The notes: generated by a model not told the origin, from the sequence alone. 64,000 nucleotides of DNA from Paenisporosarcina sp050269735 (GCF_050269735.1 NZ_JBNNIX010000001.1:1054001-1118000), one strand, 5' to 3'; counted from the first letter of the stretch, positions 25,055 through 34,661 are shown. Translations and numbers: made by a program.

Positions 25055-26290
25055 ATGACAAAACGTCGTGTTGTAATAACTGGAGTAGGAGCGGTTTCAC
25101 CGCTTGGTAATGATATCGAAACAACTTGGGCAGGGATTAAAGAAGGCAGATCCGGCATAGGGCCAATGACTCGCGTCAACCCTGACGATTTCCCAGCAAA
25201 AGTGGCAGCTGAAGTTAAAGACTTTGATATCGAAACATATATTGAGCGTAAAGAAGCGAGAAAAATGGATCGCTTTACACATTTTGCTTTGGCAGCATCT
25301 ATTATGGCAATGAAAGATGCAAATTTGGAGTTAACACCTGAACTTGGTCTTCGTACTGGTGTGTGGATTGGGTCGGGGATTGGTGGTATGGAAACGTATG
25401 AAGCACAATTCCGTACATTTCTTGACCGAGGCTATCGCCGGGTAAGTCCGTTTTTCGTGCCAATGATGATTCCAGACATGGCTGCGGGACAAGTTTCCAT
25501 TCATTTCGGTGCGAAAGCAATGAATTCATGTACCGTGACAGCTTGTGCATCAGGCACAAACTCAATAGGTGATGCATTTAAAGTAATTCAACGTGGGGAA
25601 GCTGATGTGATGATTTCTGGTGGAGCAGAAGCACCGATCACAAATATGTCAGTTGCTGGTTTCTGTTCAAATACAGCACTAACGTTAAATCAAGACCCTA
25701 AAACTGCTTCACGTCCATTTGATGCCAATCGAGATGGGTTTGTCATTGGCGAAGGCTCAGGGATAGTTATTTTGGAAGAATATGAGCACGCGGTAGCCCG
25801 TGGTGCGAAAATTTATGCAGAAATTATCGGCTATGGTTCGACTGGGGATGCCCATCATATTACTGCACCAGCTCCTGAAGGTGAAGGCGCAGCACGTGCC
25901 ATGCAACAAGCACTTAATGATGCTGGAATTTCTCCTTCTGACGTTGACTACATTAATGCACATGGTACGAGCACACCTTATAATGATCAATTTGAAACAA
26001 TGGCAGTTAAATCGGTATTTGGGGAACATGCTTACAAGCTTGCGATTAGTTCTACAAAGTCCATGACGGGACATCTCCTTGGAGCGGCTGGAGGAATTGA
26101 AGCTGTATTTACTGCACTAGCTATTCATGAAAGTATTTTGCCTCCGACGATGAACCTGGAAAATTCAGATCCAATTTGTGATCTTGATTATGTAGCGAAT
26201 GGATCACGACAAAAAGAAATCGGGTATGCAATGAGCAACTCACTTGGTTTTGGTGGTCATAACGCGTCAATCTTGTTTAAAAAAATATAA
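25055..26290 (+). CDS. fabF: 3-oxoacyl-ACP synthase II (FabF)
   Basis: A 411-residue elongation condensing enzyme. The catalytic Cys164 is in VTACASGTNS, the histidines in NAHGTSTPYND and SMTGHLLGAAGG. The ATG at 25055 follows GAAGGGAGA; six additional upstream codons are not needed. It lies 110 bp after fabH and probably shares the FapR-controlled transcript. A clear terminator follows. Confidence 0.97.
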   Translation: MTKRRVVITGVGAVSPLGNDIETTWAGIKEGRSGIGPMTRVNPDDFPAKVAAEVKDFDIETYIERKEARKMDRFTHFALAASIMAMKDANLELTPELGLRTGVWIGSGIGGMETYEAQFRTFLDRGYRRVSPFFVPMMIPDMAAGQVSIHFGAKAMNSCTVTACASGTNSIGDAFKVIQRGEADVMISGGAEAPITNMSVAGFCSNTALTLNQDPKTASRPFDANRDGFVIGEGSGIVILEEYEHAVARGAKIYAEIIGYGSTGDAHHITAPAPEGEGAARAMQQALNDAGISPSDVDYINAHGTSTPYNDQFETMAVKSVFGEHAYKLAISSTKSMTGHLLGAAGGIEAVFTALAIHESILPPTMNLENSDPICDLDYVANGSRQKEIGYAMSNSLGFGGHNASILFKKI

Positions 26291-26297
26291 AATTAAG

Positions 26298-26342
26298 AAG
26301 CTGATCCTAAGGTGAAATCTACCTTTAGATCAGCTTTTTTAT
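26298..26342 (+). terminator. Terminator after fabF
   Basis: AAGCTGATC and GATCAGCTT arms with further AAGGT/ACCTT pairing inside, followed by a T tract. Confidence 0.92.
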
Positions 26343-26630
26343 TTTCCTCAATTGGCTAATTTAAAACATAATTCCTCATGCAATTTTGCGTCTTCATAAA
26401 TTATTTCTCAATCGAGTACATATAATTTTCATTAGTTTCGAAACGCGAATTATTCTATGGCTAATAATTACCAAACAATGTTACAGAAATAAGTCAAAAA
26501 GTCATGGCGTTATTTTTATTAAATTTTCTTTATTTCAAAGTTTATGACCAAATACCTTGATATACCTGACATTTTTCGAATTACCAACAATTCAAATTAA
26601 AGGGAATTTAGGAAATTTCCAAAAAAGGTG

Positions 26631-26660
26631 TTGCGATTGTAATAATTCTGTAATAGAATT
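26631..26660 (+). promoter_or_regulatory. SigA-type promoter of the first peptide-transport operon, with overlapping palindrome
   Basis: TTGCGA, a 17-nt spacer and TAGAAT. AATTCT-GTAAT-AGAATT (26644-26660), a perfect 6-bp inverted repeat, covers the -10 and could be an operator. The rest of the 26343-26752 gap is AT-rich without other signals I can support. Confidence 0.6.
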
Positions 26661-26752
26661 TACAACTAGATGAACAATTAACAGAATATTTATTATTTTA
26701 GGAAGAATGAGAGATTTTATCATCTTAGTATTTGCATGAGAGGAGTAATCAT

Positions 26753-27802
26753 TTGAACACGACTCAAGAACTTTCAAAAATTAAGCATTTGAACACCAAT
26801 CAAGAACTATTAACTATTAAGGATTTACATACTGGCTTCCGAGTAAAAGACACATATTATAATGCAGTAGACGGAGTTTCTATAAGTTTAAAGAAAAACG
26901 AAATTTTAGCGATTGTTGGAGAATCAGGATGCGGCAAAAGTACTTTAGCGACCTCCATCATTGGACTGCATGATACAAACAACACCAAAATAACCGGTGA
27001 AATTGGATTTAAAAGTCTTAATTTAGCAGAATTGACGGATGAAAAATTGAATAACATACGCGGAAATGACATAGGCATGATTTTTCAGGATCCATTGTCT
27101 GCCTTGAACCCATTGATGCGTATTGGAGATCAAATTGAAGAATCGTTAATCTATCATACGAAAATGTCTAAAAGAGAGAGAGCTCATCGTGTGTTAGAAC
27201 TGCTGAATCAAGTAGGAATACCGAATCCGAACCGAATCGTCCGACAATTTCCTCATCAGCTTTCAGGTGGTATGCGTCAACGTGTTATTATCGCCATTGC
27301 AATATCCTGTAAGCCGTCGATTATCATCGCTGACGAACCAACAACTGCCCTAGATGTGACGATACAAGCGCAAATTTTGGATTTATTGAAAGATCTGCAA
27401 GCTGAAACAGAATCAGGCATTATTTTAATCACGCATGACTTAGGAGTTGTAGCGGAAGTAGCCGATCGAGTAGCGGTTATGTATGCAGGTCAAATAATTG
27501 AGGAAGCAACAGTTGAAGATTTATTCAGCAATCCTGTGCATCCATACACTAGATCATTATTAAATTCAATTCCTCAAACACATAGTGACAATGAAAAATT
27601 AGAAGTCATTCAAGGTTTAGTACCTTCATTAGTGAATCTACCACGGAATGGCTGCCGCTTCGCTTCTCGGATTCCTTGGATTCCTGCTGAAGCACACGAA
27701 GCAGAACCACAACTTCACGAAATTGCACCAGGACATTTTGTTAGATGTACCTGCTGGAACCACTTTCACTTTGAAGGTGAAGAAGGGGGAAGCTTGACAT
27801 GA
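26753..27802 (+). CDS. appD: Oligopeptide ABC transporter ATP-binding protein (AppD/OppD-like)
   Basis: A 349-residue ABC ATPase. Walker A is GESGCGKST, the signature is LSGGMRQRV, Walker B is IIIADEPTTALDV, and the HPYTRSLLNSIP motif marks the C-terminal oligopeptide-transporter extension. TTG 26753 has GAGGAG 8 nt upstream. The N-terminus carries a near-perfect 12-residue duplication (NTTQELSKIKHL then NTNQELLTIKDL) before the ABC domain starts. It overlaps the next gene by 4 nt. The app name is given by its place after fabF, as in B. subtilis. Confidence 0.88.
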   Translation: MNTTQELSKIKHLNTNQELLTIKDLHTGFRVKDTYYNAVDGVSISLKKNEILAIVGESGCGKSTLATSIIGLHDTNNTKITGEIGFKSLNLAELTDEKLNNIRGNDIGMIFQDPLSALNPLMRIGDQIEESLIYHTKMSKRERAHRVLELLNQVGIPNPNRIVRQFPHQLSGGMRQRVIIAIAISCKPSIIIADEPTTALDVTIQAQILDLLKDLQAETESGIILITHDLGVVAEVADRVAVMYAGQIIEEATVEDLFSNPVHPYTRSLLNSIPQTHSDNEKLEVIQGLVPSLVNLPRNGCRFASRIPWIPAEAHEAEPQLHEIAPGHFVRCTCWNHFHFEGEEGGSLT

Positions 27803-28746
27803 GTTTTATGGAAATAAAGGATTTGCGTGTGCATTATCCAATTCGCGGCGGTTTTTTCAATACAATCGTTGACCACGTCCATGCTGTTGACGGCATAAAT
27901 ATGGAATTCGAAAAAGGCAAAACATATGGACTTGTAGGTGAATCTGGTTGCGGTAAATCAACAACAGGAAAAGCTATTATCGGACTTGAAAAAATAACGT
28001 CCGGTAAAATCTTCTATGAAGGACAGGATGTGACGAATCAACGTCGTCAACGAAATTCTGCGTATAACCGAGATATCCAGATGATTTTCCAAGATGCTCA
28101 CTCGAGTTTGAATCCACGTAAACGAGTTCAAGATATTCTTGCTGAACCGATTCGCAATTTCTTGAAACTCTCTGATTTAGAAGAGAGACGAAAAATCAAT
28201 GAACTTCTGGCGATTGTCGGTATGCCAGAAGATGCAAAATTTAAATACCCACACGAATTCTCAGGTGGACAAAAGCAACGTATTGGGATTGCCCGCGCAA
28301 TTGCAACAAACCCAAAACTGATTATTGCTGACGAACCTGTATCTGCATTGGACTTATCGGTTCAGGCGCAGGTATTGAACTTCTTGAAAGACATTCAAGA
28401 CGAGTTTGGTTTAAGCTACCTTTTCATATCTCATGATCTAGGGGTAGTGAAACACATGTGTGATGAAATCTCGATTATGTATAAAGGTCGTTTTGTTGAA
28501 TCAGGTACGAAGAAGGACATTTATCAATCTCCTGAACACATCTACACAAAACGCTTACTGTCAGCGATTCCGAATATCGAACCTGCTTCACGCGCAATTC
28601 GCAAAGTTGAAAGAATAAATGTCGAAAAAAGCTACCAAATCGAAAATCACCGATATTTTGATGCCAATGGAAGAGTGTATGATCTTCAAGCAATTTCCGA
28701 CACGCATAAAGTAGCGAAAACGGATTCGCTGGAAGGGGGCATTTAA
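27799..28746 (+). CDS. appF: Oligopeptide ABC transporter ATP-binding protein (AppF/OppF-like)
   Basis: A 315-residue ABC ATPase, partner of the preceding gene. Walker A GESGCGKST, signature FSGGQKQRIGIARAI and Walker B LIIADEPVSALDL are complete. AAGGGGG precedes the ATG, which overlaps the upstream stop. Together the two ATPases would power import of peptides through the permeases that follow. Confidence 0.9.
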   Translation: MSFMEIKDLRVHYPIRGGFFNTIVDHVHAVDGINMEFEKGKTYGLVGESGCGKSTTGKAIIGLEKITSGKIFYEGQDVTNQRRQRNSAYNRDIQMIFQDAHSSLNPRKRVQDILAEPIRNFLKLSDLEERRKINELLAIVGMPEDAKFKYPHEFSGGQKQRIGIARAIATNPKLIIADEPVSALDLSVQAQVLNFLKDIQDEFGLSYLFISHDLGVVKHMCDEISIMYKGRFVESGTKKDIYQSPEHIYTKRLLSAIPNIEPASRAIRKVERINVEKSYQIENHRYFDANGRVYDLQAISDTHKVAKTDSLEGGI

Positions 28747-28747
28747 C

Positions 28748-29710
28748 ATGTGGAAAACAATTATCCGACGAGTTTTAGTCATGATTCCGCAGTTATTCGT
28801 GCTAAGTTTACTCATCTTCATCATGGCAAAATTCATGCCTGGAGATCCATTCACGGGTATGATTACTCCGGATACTGATCCAGCTCGTATTGAAGAATTA
28901 CGGATGGAGGCAGGTTTTTATGATCCTTGGTACCAACAGTACTTTAATTGGATTGTAAATGCGGCAAATGGGGATTTCGGAAAGAGCTATACATACAAGG
29001 TAGCTGTTGCTGATTTAATTGGTGACCGAGCCCTAAATACATTATGGTTGTCGCTACTGAGTGTATTTTTATTATATTTAATTGCTATACCACTAGGTGT
29101 GCTTGCAGGGCGCTTCCAAAATTCATTTTTGGATAAAATGGTCGTGCTGTACAGTTTCATCAGTTATGCAATTCCGGTATTCGTTCTGGCATTGATTTTC
29201 TTATTCTTCTTTGGCTATAAGCTCCAATGGTTCCCAACTAGTGGTACCGTAGACATCAAATATGATTCCGGCACTTTAGGATATTTGTGGAGTAAAATCT
29301 ATCATATTTTATTGCCTGCCATCACGTTTGCATTACTTGGGACCACCGGTGTCATTCAATATTTAAGAACGGAAGTAATCGATGCTAAATCGATGGATTA
29401 TGTCCGTACCGCACGTAGTAAAGGAATTCCAATTAACAAAGTATATACGAAGCATATCTTCCGAAATTCTCTTTTACCGATAGCAGCATTTCTCGGATTC
29501 ACGATTACAGGATTGCTCGGAGGATCAATTTTTATTGAAACAATTTTTGGCTACCCTGGGATGGGACAACTTTTTATTCAATCCATATCTGGACGTGATT
29601 ATAGTGTCATAACGGCATTGGTTATGCTCTTCGGATTCACAACTTTATTAGGTAGTCTTTTATCCGATATCATCATGAGTATTGTAGATCCGCGTATTAG
29701 GATAGATTGA
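28748..29710 (+). CDS. appB: Oligopeptide ABC transporter permease (AppB/OppB-like)
   Basis: A 320-residue membrane protein with about six transmembrane segments and the inner-membrane-component EAA loop (YVRTARSKGIPINKVYTKH). The N-terminal FIMAKFMPGDPF is typical of DppB/OppB. It starts 1 nt after the appF stop behind GGAAGGGGG. Confidence 0.9.
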   Translation: MWKTIIRRVLVMIPQLFVLSLLIFIMAKFMPGDPFTGMITPDTDPARIEELRMEAGFYDPWYQQYFNWIVNAANGDFGKSYTYKVAVADLIGDRALNTLWLSLLSVFLLYLIAIPLGVLAGRFQNSFLDKMVVLYSFISYAIPVFVLALIFLFFFGYKLQWFPTSGTVDIKYDSGTLGYLWSKIYHILLPAITFALLGTTGVIQYLRTEVIDAKSMDYVRTARSKGIPINKVYTKHIFRNSLLPIAAFLGFTITGLLGGSIFIETIFGYPGMGQLFIQSISGRDYSVITALVMLFGFTTLLGSLLSDIIMSIVDPRIRID

Positions 29711-29742
29711 CGAAAAATAATAGTTAAGGAGAGTGAATTCAA

Positions 29743-30648
29743 TTGAATGAAATGAATATAAGCTTACAGCAGGAATCTCAAGTAAGCTCTCCGCCTACTG
29801 GATTCCAAGTAATTGCTCGAGAATTTAAAAAAGATAAATTAGCTATGTTTTCCTTGATAGCTCTAATAACCGTTATTTCAGCTATCTATATTTGGGCGTT
29901 GACGATTGATCAACAAGAAATGATGCGTGTAAGCCTTAGAGATAAATTCGCAGAACCAGGAGAGAAATTCTTCCTAGGGGCAGATCAAGGCGGCCGCGAC
30001 ATTTTAGGTCAATTAATTATTGGTGCAAGAAATTCTATTACTATCGCAATTGCAATTACAGTTTTAACTGGTATTGCGGGAATAATTATTGGGCTTTGTA
30101 CAGGATACTTTGGTGGGTTGATCGATAACATTTTCATGCGCATCATTGATTTCTTCATAACAATCCCATCATTAATGATTATTATTGTTTTCGTTACGAT
30201 TGTACCTAAATATAATATTCCAATTTTCATTCTGATATTAAGTGTATTTTTATGGCCAGGGACTGCTCGATTGGTCCGAAGCAAGGCACTATCAGAAGGA
30301 AGAAGAGACTATATCAATGCCTCAAAAACAATGGGTACAAGTGATGGTGGCATTATTCTAAAAAAATTGATGCCGAATTTAAGCTCTATATTAATAGTTG
30401 AGTTAACACTGAATTTTGCAGGAAACGTTGGTGTTGAAACGGGCCTTTCCTACCTAGGATTCGGCTTGCCACCATCCACACCAAGTTTGGGGACACTTGT
30501 GAGTTATGCAAATAATCCGCTTGTACTTTCCGAAAAATGGTGGGTATGGTTACCGGCAGCATTATTGATTTTGTTCCTGATGTTGGCAATTAACTATGTC
30601 GGCCAAGCTATTCGCCGATCTGCAGATGCAAGACAACGATTAGGATAA
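29743..30648 (+). CDS. appC: Oligopeptide ABC transporter permease (AppC/OppC-like)
   Basis: A 301-residue permease of the OppC type: an N-terminal cytosolic stretch, the LGADQGGRDILGQLIIGARNS motif (short form of the OppC LGTDxxGRD signature) and an EAA loop (YINASKTMGTSDGGIILKK). TTG 29743 lies 9 nt after AGGAGAG; ATG 29752 is an alternative. It pairs with the upstream permease. Confidence 0.9.
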   Translation: MNEMNISLQQESQVSSPPTGFQVIAREFKKDKLAMFSLIALITVISAIYIWALTIDQQEMMRVSLRDKFAEPGEKFFLGADQGGRDILGQLIIGARNSITIAIAITVLTGIAGIIIGLCTGYFGGLIDNIFMRIIDFFITIPSLMIIIVFVTIVPKYNIPIFILILSVFLWPGTARLVRSKALSEGRRDYINASKTMGTSDGGIILKKLMPNLSSILIVELTLNFAGNVGVETGLSYLGFGLPPSTPSLGTLVSYANNPLVLSEKWWVWLPAALLILFLMLAINYVGQAIRRSADARQRLG

Positions 30649-30668
30649 AACCACATGATATTGGTATT

Positions 30669-30683
30669 AAACGTTTAACGTTT
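30669..30683. promoter_or_regulatory. Overlapping palindromes between appC and the binding-protein gene
   Basis: AAACGTT-T-AACGTTT is a perfect inverted repeat, and TTAAACGTTTAA (30667-30678) is a second perfect palindrome overlapping it. A regulator site or RNA-processing hairpin is possible. Confidence 0.4.
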
Positions 30684-30719
30684 GATATATAGAATAAAAG
30701 ATAAAAAGGAGGAAATGGA

Positions 30720-32558
30720 ATGAACAAAAAGCTTTGGACATTACTTGCTTTACTTTTAGCTTTCATGCTTGTACTTGGTGCATGCAACAACAAAGGCGAC
30801 GATTCTACAAAAGATGACGAAGGTACAGAACAAGGAAGCGAAGATGGTGAAGAAGGCGAAGATGGCGGAGAAGCAGTAGACACTTCCCAATTCCCACTTA
30901 AGGTAGAGAACGAAGGAGATGCAATGGATGGAGGTACTTTAAAAGTAGCTCTAGTAAATGACTCACCTTTCCAAGGAATTTTCTCTACAGTACTATATGA
31001 AGATGCTTATGATGCAGACATTATGCAATTTGCAAGCAACTCAATTTTTTCAACAGATGGTGACTTCTTACTAACTGATGAAGGTATCGCTAGTTTGGAA
31101 GTAGATCAAGACAACAACAAAGCAACAGTTAAAATCCGTGAAGGCGTTAAATGGTCGGACGGCGAGCCACTTAAAGTGGAAGACTTAATGCAACCTTACT
31201 TAATCATTGGTCATAAAGACTATACTGGCGTTCGTTACGATGCTGATTTCCAAAACATTGTGGGTGCAGTTGAATACCATGATGGAAAAGCAGACACAAT
31301 TTCTGGTTTGAAAAAAGTTGATGAAACAACTTTAGAAATTTCATTCAACAAATTATCACCAGCAATCTTCAGTGGTGGAGACGGTCTATGGTCTTCAGCT
31401 GAACCAAGCCACATCCTAAAAGATATTCCAGTTGCAGGTTTACTTGAATCTGATGCTGTACGTAAAAATATCGTTACTTTAGGTGCATTCAAGTTTGATA
31501 AAATCGTACCTGGTGAATCAGTACAATTCGTGAAAAACGAAAACTACTGGAAAGGTGCTCCAAAACTTGATTCTGTATTAGTTAAAACAGTTCCTTCTAC
31601 ATCAATCTCTGTTGCATTACAAACAGGGGAATACCATATGACAGCTAACACATTCAGCACAGACAAATATTTAGAAATTAAAGATTTCGATAACCTTACT
31701 ATTCTTGGCCGTAAAGAACTTTACTACCAATACATTGGTTTCAAACTTGGTAAGTACGATATGGAGAAGAGCGAAGTAGTAATGGATCCAAATGCTAAGA
31801 TGGGCGATGTAAAACTTCGTCAAGCTATGGGTTATGCTATCGACGTAGAACAAGTTTCTGAAGTGTATTACAACAACTTACGTGAGCGTGCAACTTCACT
31901 AATTCCACCAGTATTCGCATCATTCTATGATGATACATTAGAAGGATACACATATGATGTTGAGAAAGCTAATGCATTATTGGACGAAGCTGGATACAAA
32001 GATGTTGATGGCGACGGACTTCGTGAAAACAAAGATGGAAAACCGCTTGAAATTAAGTTTGCTACAATGGCAGGTGGAGATATCGCTGAAGATATCGCAT
32101 CATTCTACTTGCAAAACTGGAAAGATGTTGGTTTAAATGTAACTCTTGCTACAGGTCGTACAATCGAATTCAACAGCTTCTATGATAAAGTTCAAGCTGA
32201 CGATCCAGAAATCGATATCTTCATGGCTGCATGGGGTACAGGTACTAACCCATCACCATCAGGTCTTTACTCAAAAACTGCACAATATAACTTCAGCCGT
32301 TACACTTCTGAGAAGTTAGAGGGTCTTCTAGCTGCAATCGACTCTCCAGAAGCTTTCGATCCTGAATACCGTGCAGGTAAATTCCGCGAATGGCAAGAAT
32401 ATATGTCTGAAAATGCACCAATCATTCCTACTCAATACCGTTTAGAATTACGTCCAGTTAACAAAGCAGTTAAGAATTACGATATCGACTACTCTTCAAA
32501 CTTTGACTGGAACGAAGTATCTTTAATTTCTGAAGATCCTGCTAAATCTTCTAAATAA
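30720..32558 (+). CDS. appA: Peptide-binding lipoprotein of the ABC transporter (AppA/OppA-like)
   Basis: A 612-residue extracytoplasmic solute-binding protein. The lipobox is LVLGAC with lipidated Cys22, followed by a very acidic Asp/Glu/Gly-rich linker (about 24-57) and the SBP_bac_5 domain (WSDGEPLKVEDLMQP; LRQAMGYAIDVEQV). It captures peptides for the AppBCDF membrane complex. Unlike most opp operons the binding protein comes last, 71 bp after appC, behind a perfect AGGAGG. A terminator follows. Confidence 0.92.
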   Translation: MNKKLWTLLALLLAFMLVLGACNNKGDDSTKDDEGTEQGSEDGEEGEDGGEAVDTSQFPLKVENEGDAMDGGTLKVALVNDSPFQGIFSTVLYEDAYDADIMQFASNSIFSTDGDFLLTDEGIASLEVDQDNNKATVKIREGVKWSDGEPLKVEDLMQPYLIIGHKDYTGVRYDADFQNIVGAVEYHDGKADTISGLKKVDETTLEISFNKLSPAIFSGGDGLWSSAEPSHILKDIPVAGLLESDAVRKNIVTLGAFKFDKIVPGESVQFVKNENYWKGAPKLDSVLVKTVPSTSISVALQTGEYHMTANTFSTDKYLEIKDFDNLTILGRKELYYQYIGFKLGKYDMEKSEVVMDPNAKMGDVKLRQAMGYAIDVEQVSEVYYNNLRERATSLIPPVFASFYDDTLEGYTYDVEKANALLDEAGYKDVDGDGLRENKDGKPLEIKFATMAGGDIAEDIASFYLQNWKDVGLNVTLATGRTIEFNSFYDKVQADDPEIDIFMAAWGTGTNPSPSGLYSKTAQYNFSRYTSEKLEGLLAAIDSPEAFDPEYRAGKFREWQEYMSENAPIIPTQYRLELRPVNKAVKNYDIDYSSNFDWNEVSLISEDPAKSSK

Positions 32559-32571
32559 TTAAATGAATAAT

Positions 32572-32607
32572 GAAAAGACTCATCCTTTAATTGGGATGAG
32601 TCTTTTT
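32572..32607 (+). terminator. Terminator after the first binding-protein gene
   Basis: AAAAGACTCATCC and GGGATGAGTCTTTT around a 7-nt loop, then T residues. A degraded copy lies at 32915. Confidence 0.93.
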
Positions 32608-32633
32608 AGATTTTGTTTAATCATGAAAATATT

Positions 32634-32905
32634 GCATTTCTTACGTGATCAACGGTTTTTCCTACGTGAACATCGGTTATTCCTACGTGCCCCCCGATTA
32701 TTCCTACGTGACCCCCGGTTATTCCTACGTGACCCCCGGTTATTCCTACGTGAACCCCGGTTATTCCTACGTGAACCCCGGTTATTCCTACGTGAACCCC
32801 GGTTATTCCTACGTGAACAGCGATTATTCCTACGTGCCCCCCGGTTATTCCTACGTGAACCCGATTTATTCCTACGTGAAATCCAATTATTCCTACATAA
32901 ACATC
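32634..32905 (+). repeat. 21-bp-register tandem array E, TTCCTACGTGAACCCC type (13 units)
   Basis: TACGTG occurs at 32642 and every 21 bp up to 32873, and a decayed TACATA at 32894: thirteen units with no insertion or deletion. Middle units are nearly identical (TTCCTACGTGAACCCC + GGTTA), edge units more diverged. Two forward frames stay open because 21 bp equals seven codons. Confidence 0.96.
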
Positions 32906-32914
32906 GATTATACT

Positions 32915-32952
32915 AAAAAAGACTCATCCACTAACTGGGATAAGTCCTTGTT
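32915..32952 (+). repeat. Second, decayed copy of the terminator hairpin
   Basis: AAAAAGACTCATCC, a 7-nt loop and GGGATAAGTCCTTG repeat the hairpin at 32572 with mismatches in the right arm, so array E lies between two direct copies of one terminator. Confidence 0.8.
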
Positions 32953-33034
32953 AATAGTTAAAAATCATTAAAAAGCAATTAGCAGGACTTACCGACAAGG
33001 GTTGTTTCATATAGTAGTGAAAAAGGGTGCTTGT

Positions 33035-33253
33035 ATGATCAAATGGTTAATGTTCTTAATCAGTTACATATGTATTGTCCTGAGCTTATTGCAGATTTTA
33101 TTGTATTTAAATTATCTGTCGCTCGGCTATTCATGGAAAAGTGTCTGGACATTTATATTCCAGACACCTGATTTCTTCTTATTTGTAGGATCATTCCTAC
33201 TTATGACAATTATCGTTTTCTACCCAAGCCCATCGCGTTCTCCATTTTTTTGA
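33035..33253 (+). CDS. Small hydrophobic protein of unknown function
   Basis: About 72 residues, two membrane segments (about 3-24 and 45-60) and a polar tail. ATG 33035 follows AAAAGGGTG; an extension to 33002 lacks a ribosome site. Its last 44 bp overlap the 3' end of trpS on the other strand. I do not recognise a family; the clear hydrophobic pattern and ribosome site argue for a real gene, the antisense overlap against. Confidence 0.5.
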   Translation: MIKWLMFLISYICIVLSLLQILLYLNYLSLGYSWKSVWTFIFQTPDFFLFVGSFLLMTIIVFYPSPSRSPFF

Positions 33254-34196
33254 GCGTTTTGGAAGCTGCAGCTTGTGCCCTCTTCGCGCCATCATCGAGA
33301 ATCGCATCTAGTTCATCTGAGACTAATAGTGCCTCATAACGTTCCTGAATCGGTGTGATGTGATCGATGATTGCTTTTGCAACGGACGCTTTGAAATCAC
33401 CATATCCAACACCTGTGTATTTTTCAACCAATGCTTCGATTGTTTCACCACTCAAGGCTGCTTCAATAGTCAACAGATTAGAGACGCCAGGCTTATTCTC
33501 TACATCAAAAGCTACAATCCCTTCTGAATCTGTTACTGCGCTTTTAACTTTCTTCTCAATTTCTTTTGGCGTATCCAAAAGGGAAATGGTCGACTTTTTG
33601 TTTGGATCTGATTTACTCATCTTTTTAAGTGGATCTTGTAAAGCCTTGATACGCGCGCCATTCTTAGGCAAACGAATGTCTGGAATCGTTAATACATCAT
33701 TGTAGCGTTTGTTGAAGCGCTCAGCTAAATCGCGTGTTAATTCGACATGTTGTTTCTGATCATCCCCAACCGGCACAATGTCGGTCTGATAAAGAAGGAT
33801 ATCAGCGGCCATGAGAGGTGGATAAGTAAGAAGGGAGGCAGAAACACCGTCTTTCCCCGAAGACTTATCTTTGAATTGCGTCATGCGCTCTAATTCACCG
33901 ATATATGAGATACATTGCATCATCCATCCCGCCTGAGCATGTGCAGGTACTTCTGATTGGATAAATAGAATCGCTTTCTTCGGATCGATACCGACTGCCA
34001 AGTAGAGGGCTGCAAGAGATCGGATATTTTTACGAAGCTCCAGTCGAACCTGTGGAACTGTTATGGCATGCTGATCCACGATACAAAAAATACATTCATA
34101 CTCATCTTGCAAAGTAGTAAATTGACGGAACGCACCGATATAATTACCAAGTGTGACCGTTCCTGTTGGCTGTACGCCAGAAAAAATTTTCTTCAA
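33210..34196 (-). CDS. trpS: Tryptophanyl-tRNA synthetase
   Basis: A 328-residue class I synthetase that charges tRNA-Trp. The HIGH-type motif is in GVQPTGTVTLGNYIGA near the N-terminus, the KMSKS loop reads PLKKMSKSDPNKKS near residue 190, and VGDDQKQHVELTRDLA is the tryptophan-pocket region. Its leader is a T-box riboswitch with a UGG specifier, directly linking expression to uncharged tRNA-Trp. Confidence 0.97.
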   Translation of the reverse strand: MKKIFSGVQPTGTVTLGNYIGAFRQFTTLQDEYECIFCIVDQHAITVPQVRLELRKNIRSLAALYLAVGIDPKKAILFIQSEVPAHAQAGWMMQCISYIGELERMTQFKDKSSGKDGVSASLLTYPPLMAADILLYQTDIVPVGDDQKQHVELTRDLAERFNKRYNDVLTIPDIRLPKNGARIKALQDPLKKMSKSDPNKKSTISLLDTPKEIEKKVKSAVTDSEGIVAFDVENKPGVSNLLTIEAALSGETIEALVEKYTGVGYGDFKASVAKAIIDHITPIQERYEALLVSDELDAILDDGAKRAQAAASKTLKKMENAMGLGRKR

Positions 34197-34394
34197 GTGG
34201 TTTCCTCCTCAAAAATGAGATCTTGTTAAATGATTTTGTTTATTTCCGTTCCAAGTTCCTGTTTTCGTCGTTTTCCACTACAATCACTTACTAGACCAGG
34301 TATTGAACACCGCTTCCTATATAGTGATTTATTGTAGAACAGCGTATGAGCGAAACGTTATTGCGGAAAATCAACACATTTAACAGTGTTAAAA

Positions 34395-34655
34395 ATAAAA
34401 AAAACACATCACTCTCCCTCAAAAAGGGACGAATGATGTGTGAATCCGTGGTACCACCCAGATTGCCAAAGAATCTTGGCCTCTTTAACTTCGTAACGTG
34501 AAGACACGTGATGAGCTACACCGATTATCGGTTCGCAAACCATGCTCAGAAGTCCATTCCTGATGATGGGAAGATCTGTTTTCACCAAATACAGATTCTC
34601 TGGACAACCCATTCAAAAGTACTATTCTTCGTCTTTGCATTTAACATGTATTTTG
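34395..34655 (-). promoter_or_regulatory. T-box riboswitch of trpS
   Basis: On the minus strand the T-box core GGTGGTACCACG is at 34447-34458, followed by a terminator with arms ACACATCA...CCT and AGGG...TGATGTGT and a T run (34391-34441). The specifier loop contains GAATGGACTTC with the tryptophan codon TGG at 34554-34556. Uncharged tRNA-Trp should stabilise the antiterminator. Confidence 0.95.
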
Positions 34656-34661
34656 ATTGTC

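Noticed and set aside
32563..32971. Two long open frames over array E (repeats FLREPRL and YSYVNPG)
   Set aside because: Two overlapping frames are open only because the unit is 21 bp; there is no ribosome site and the frames begin inside a terminator region.
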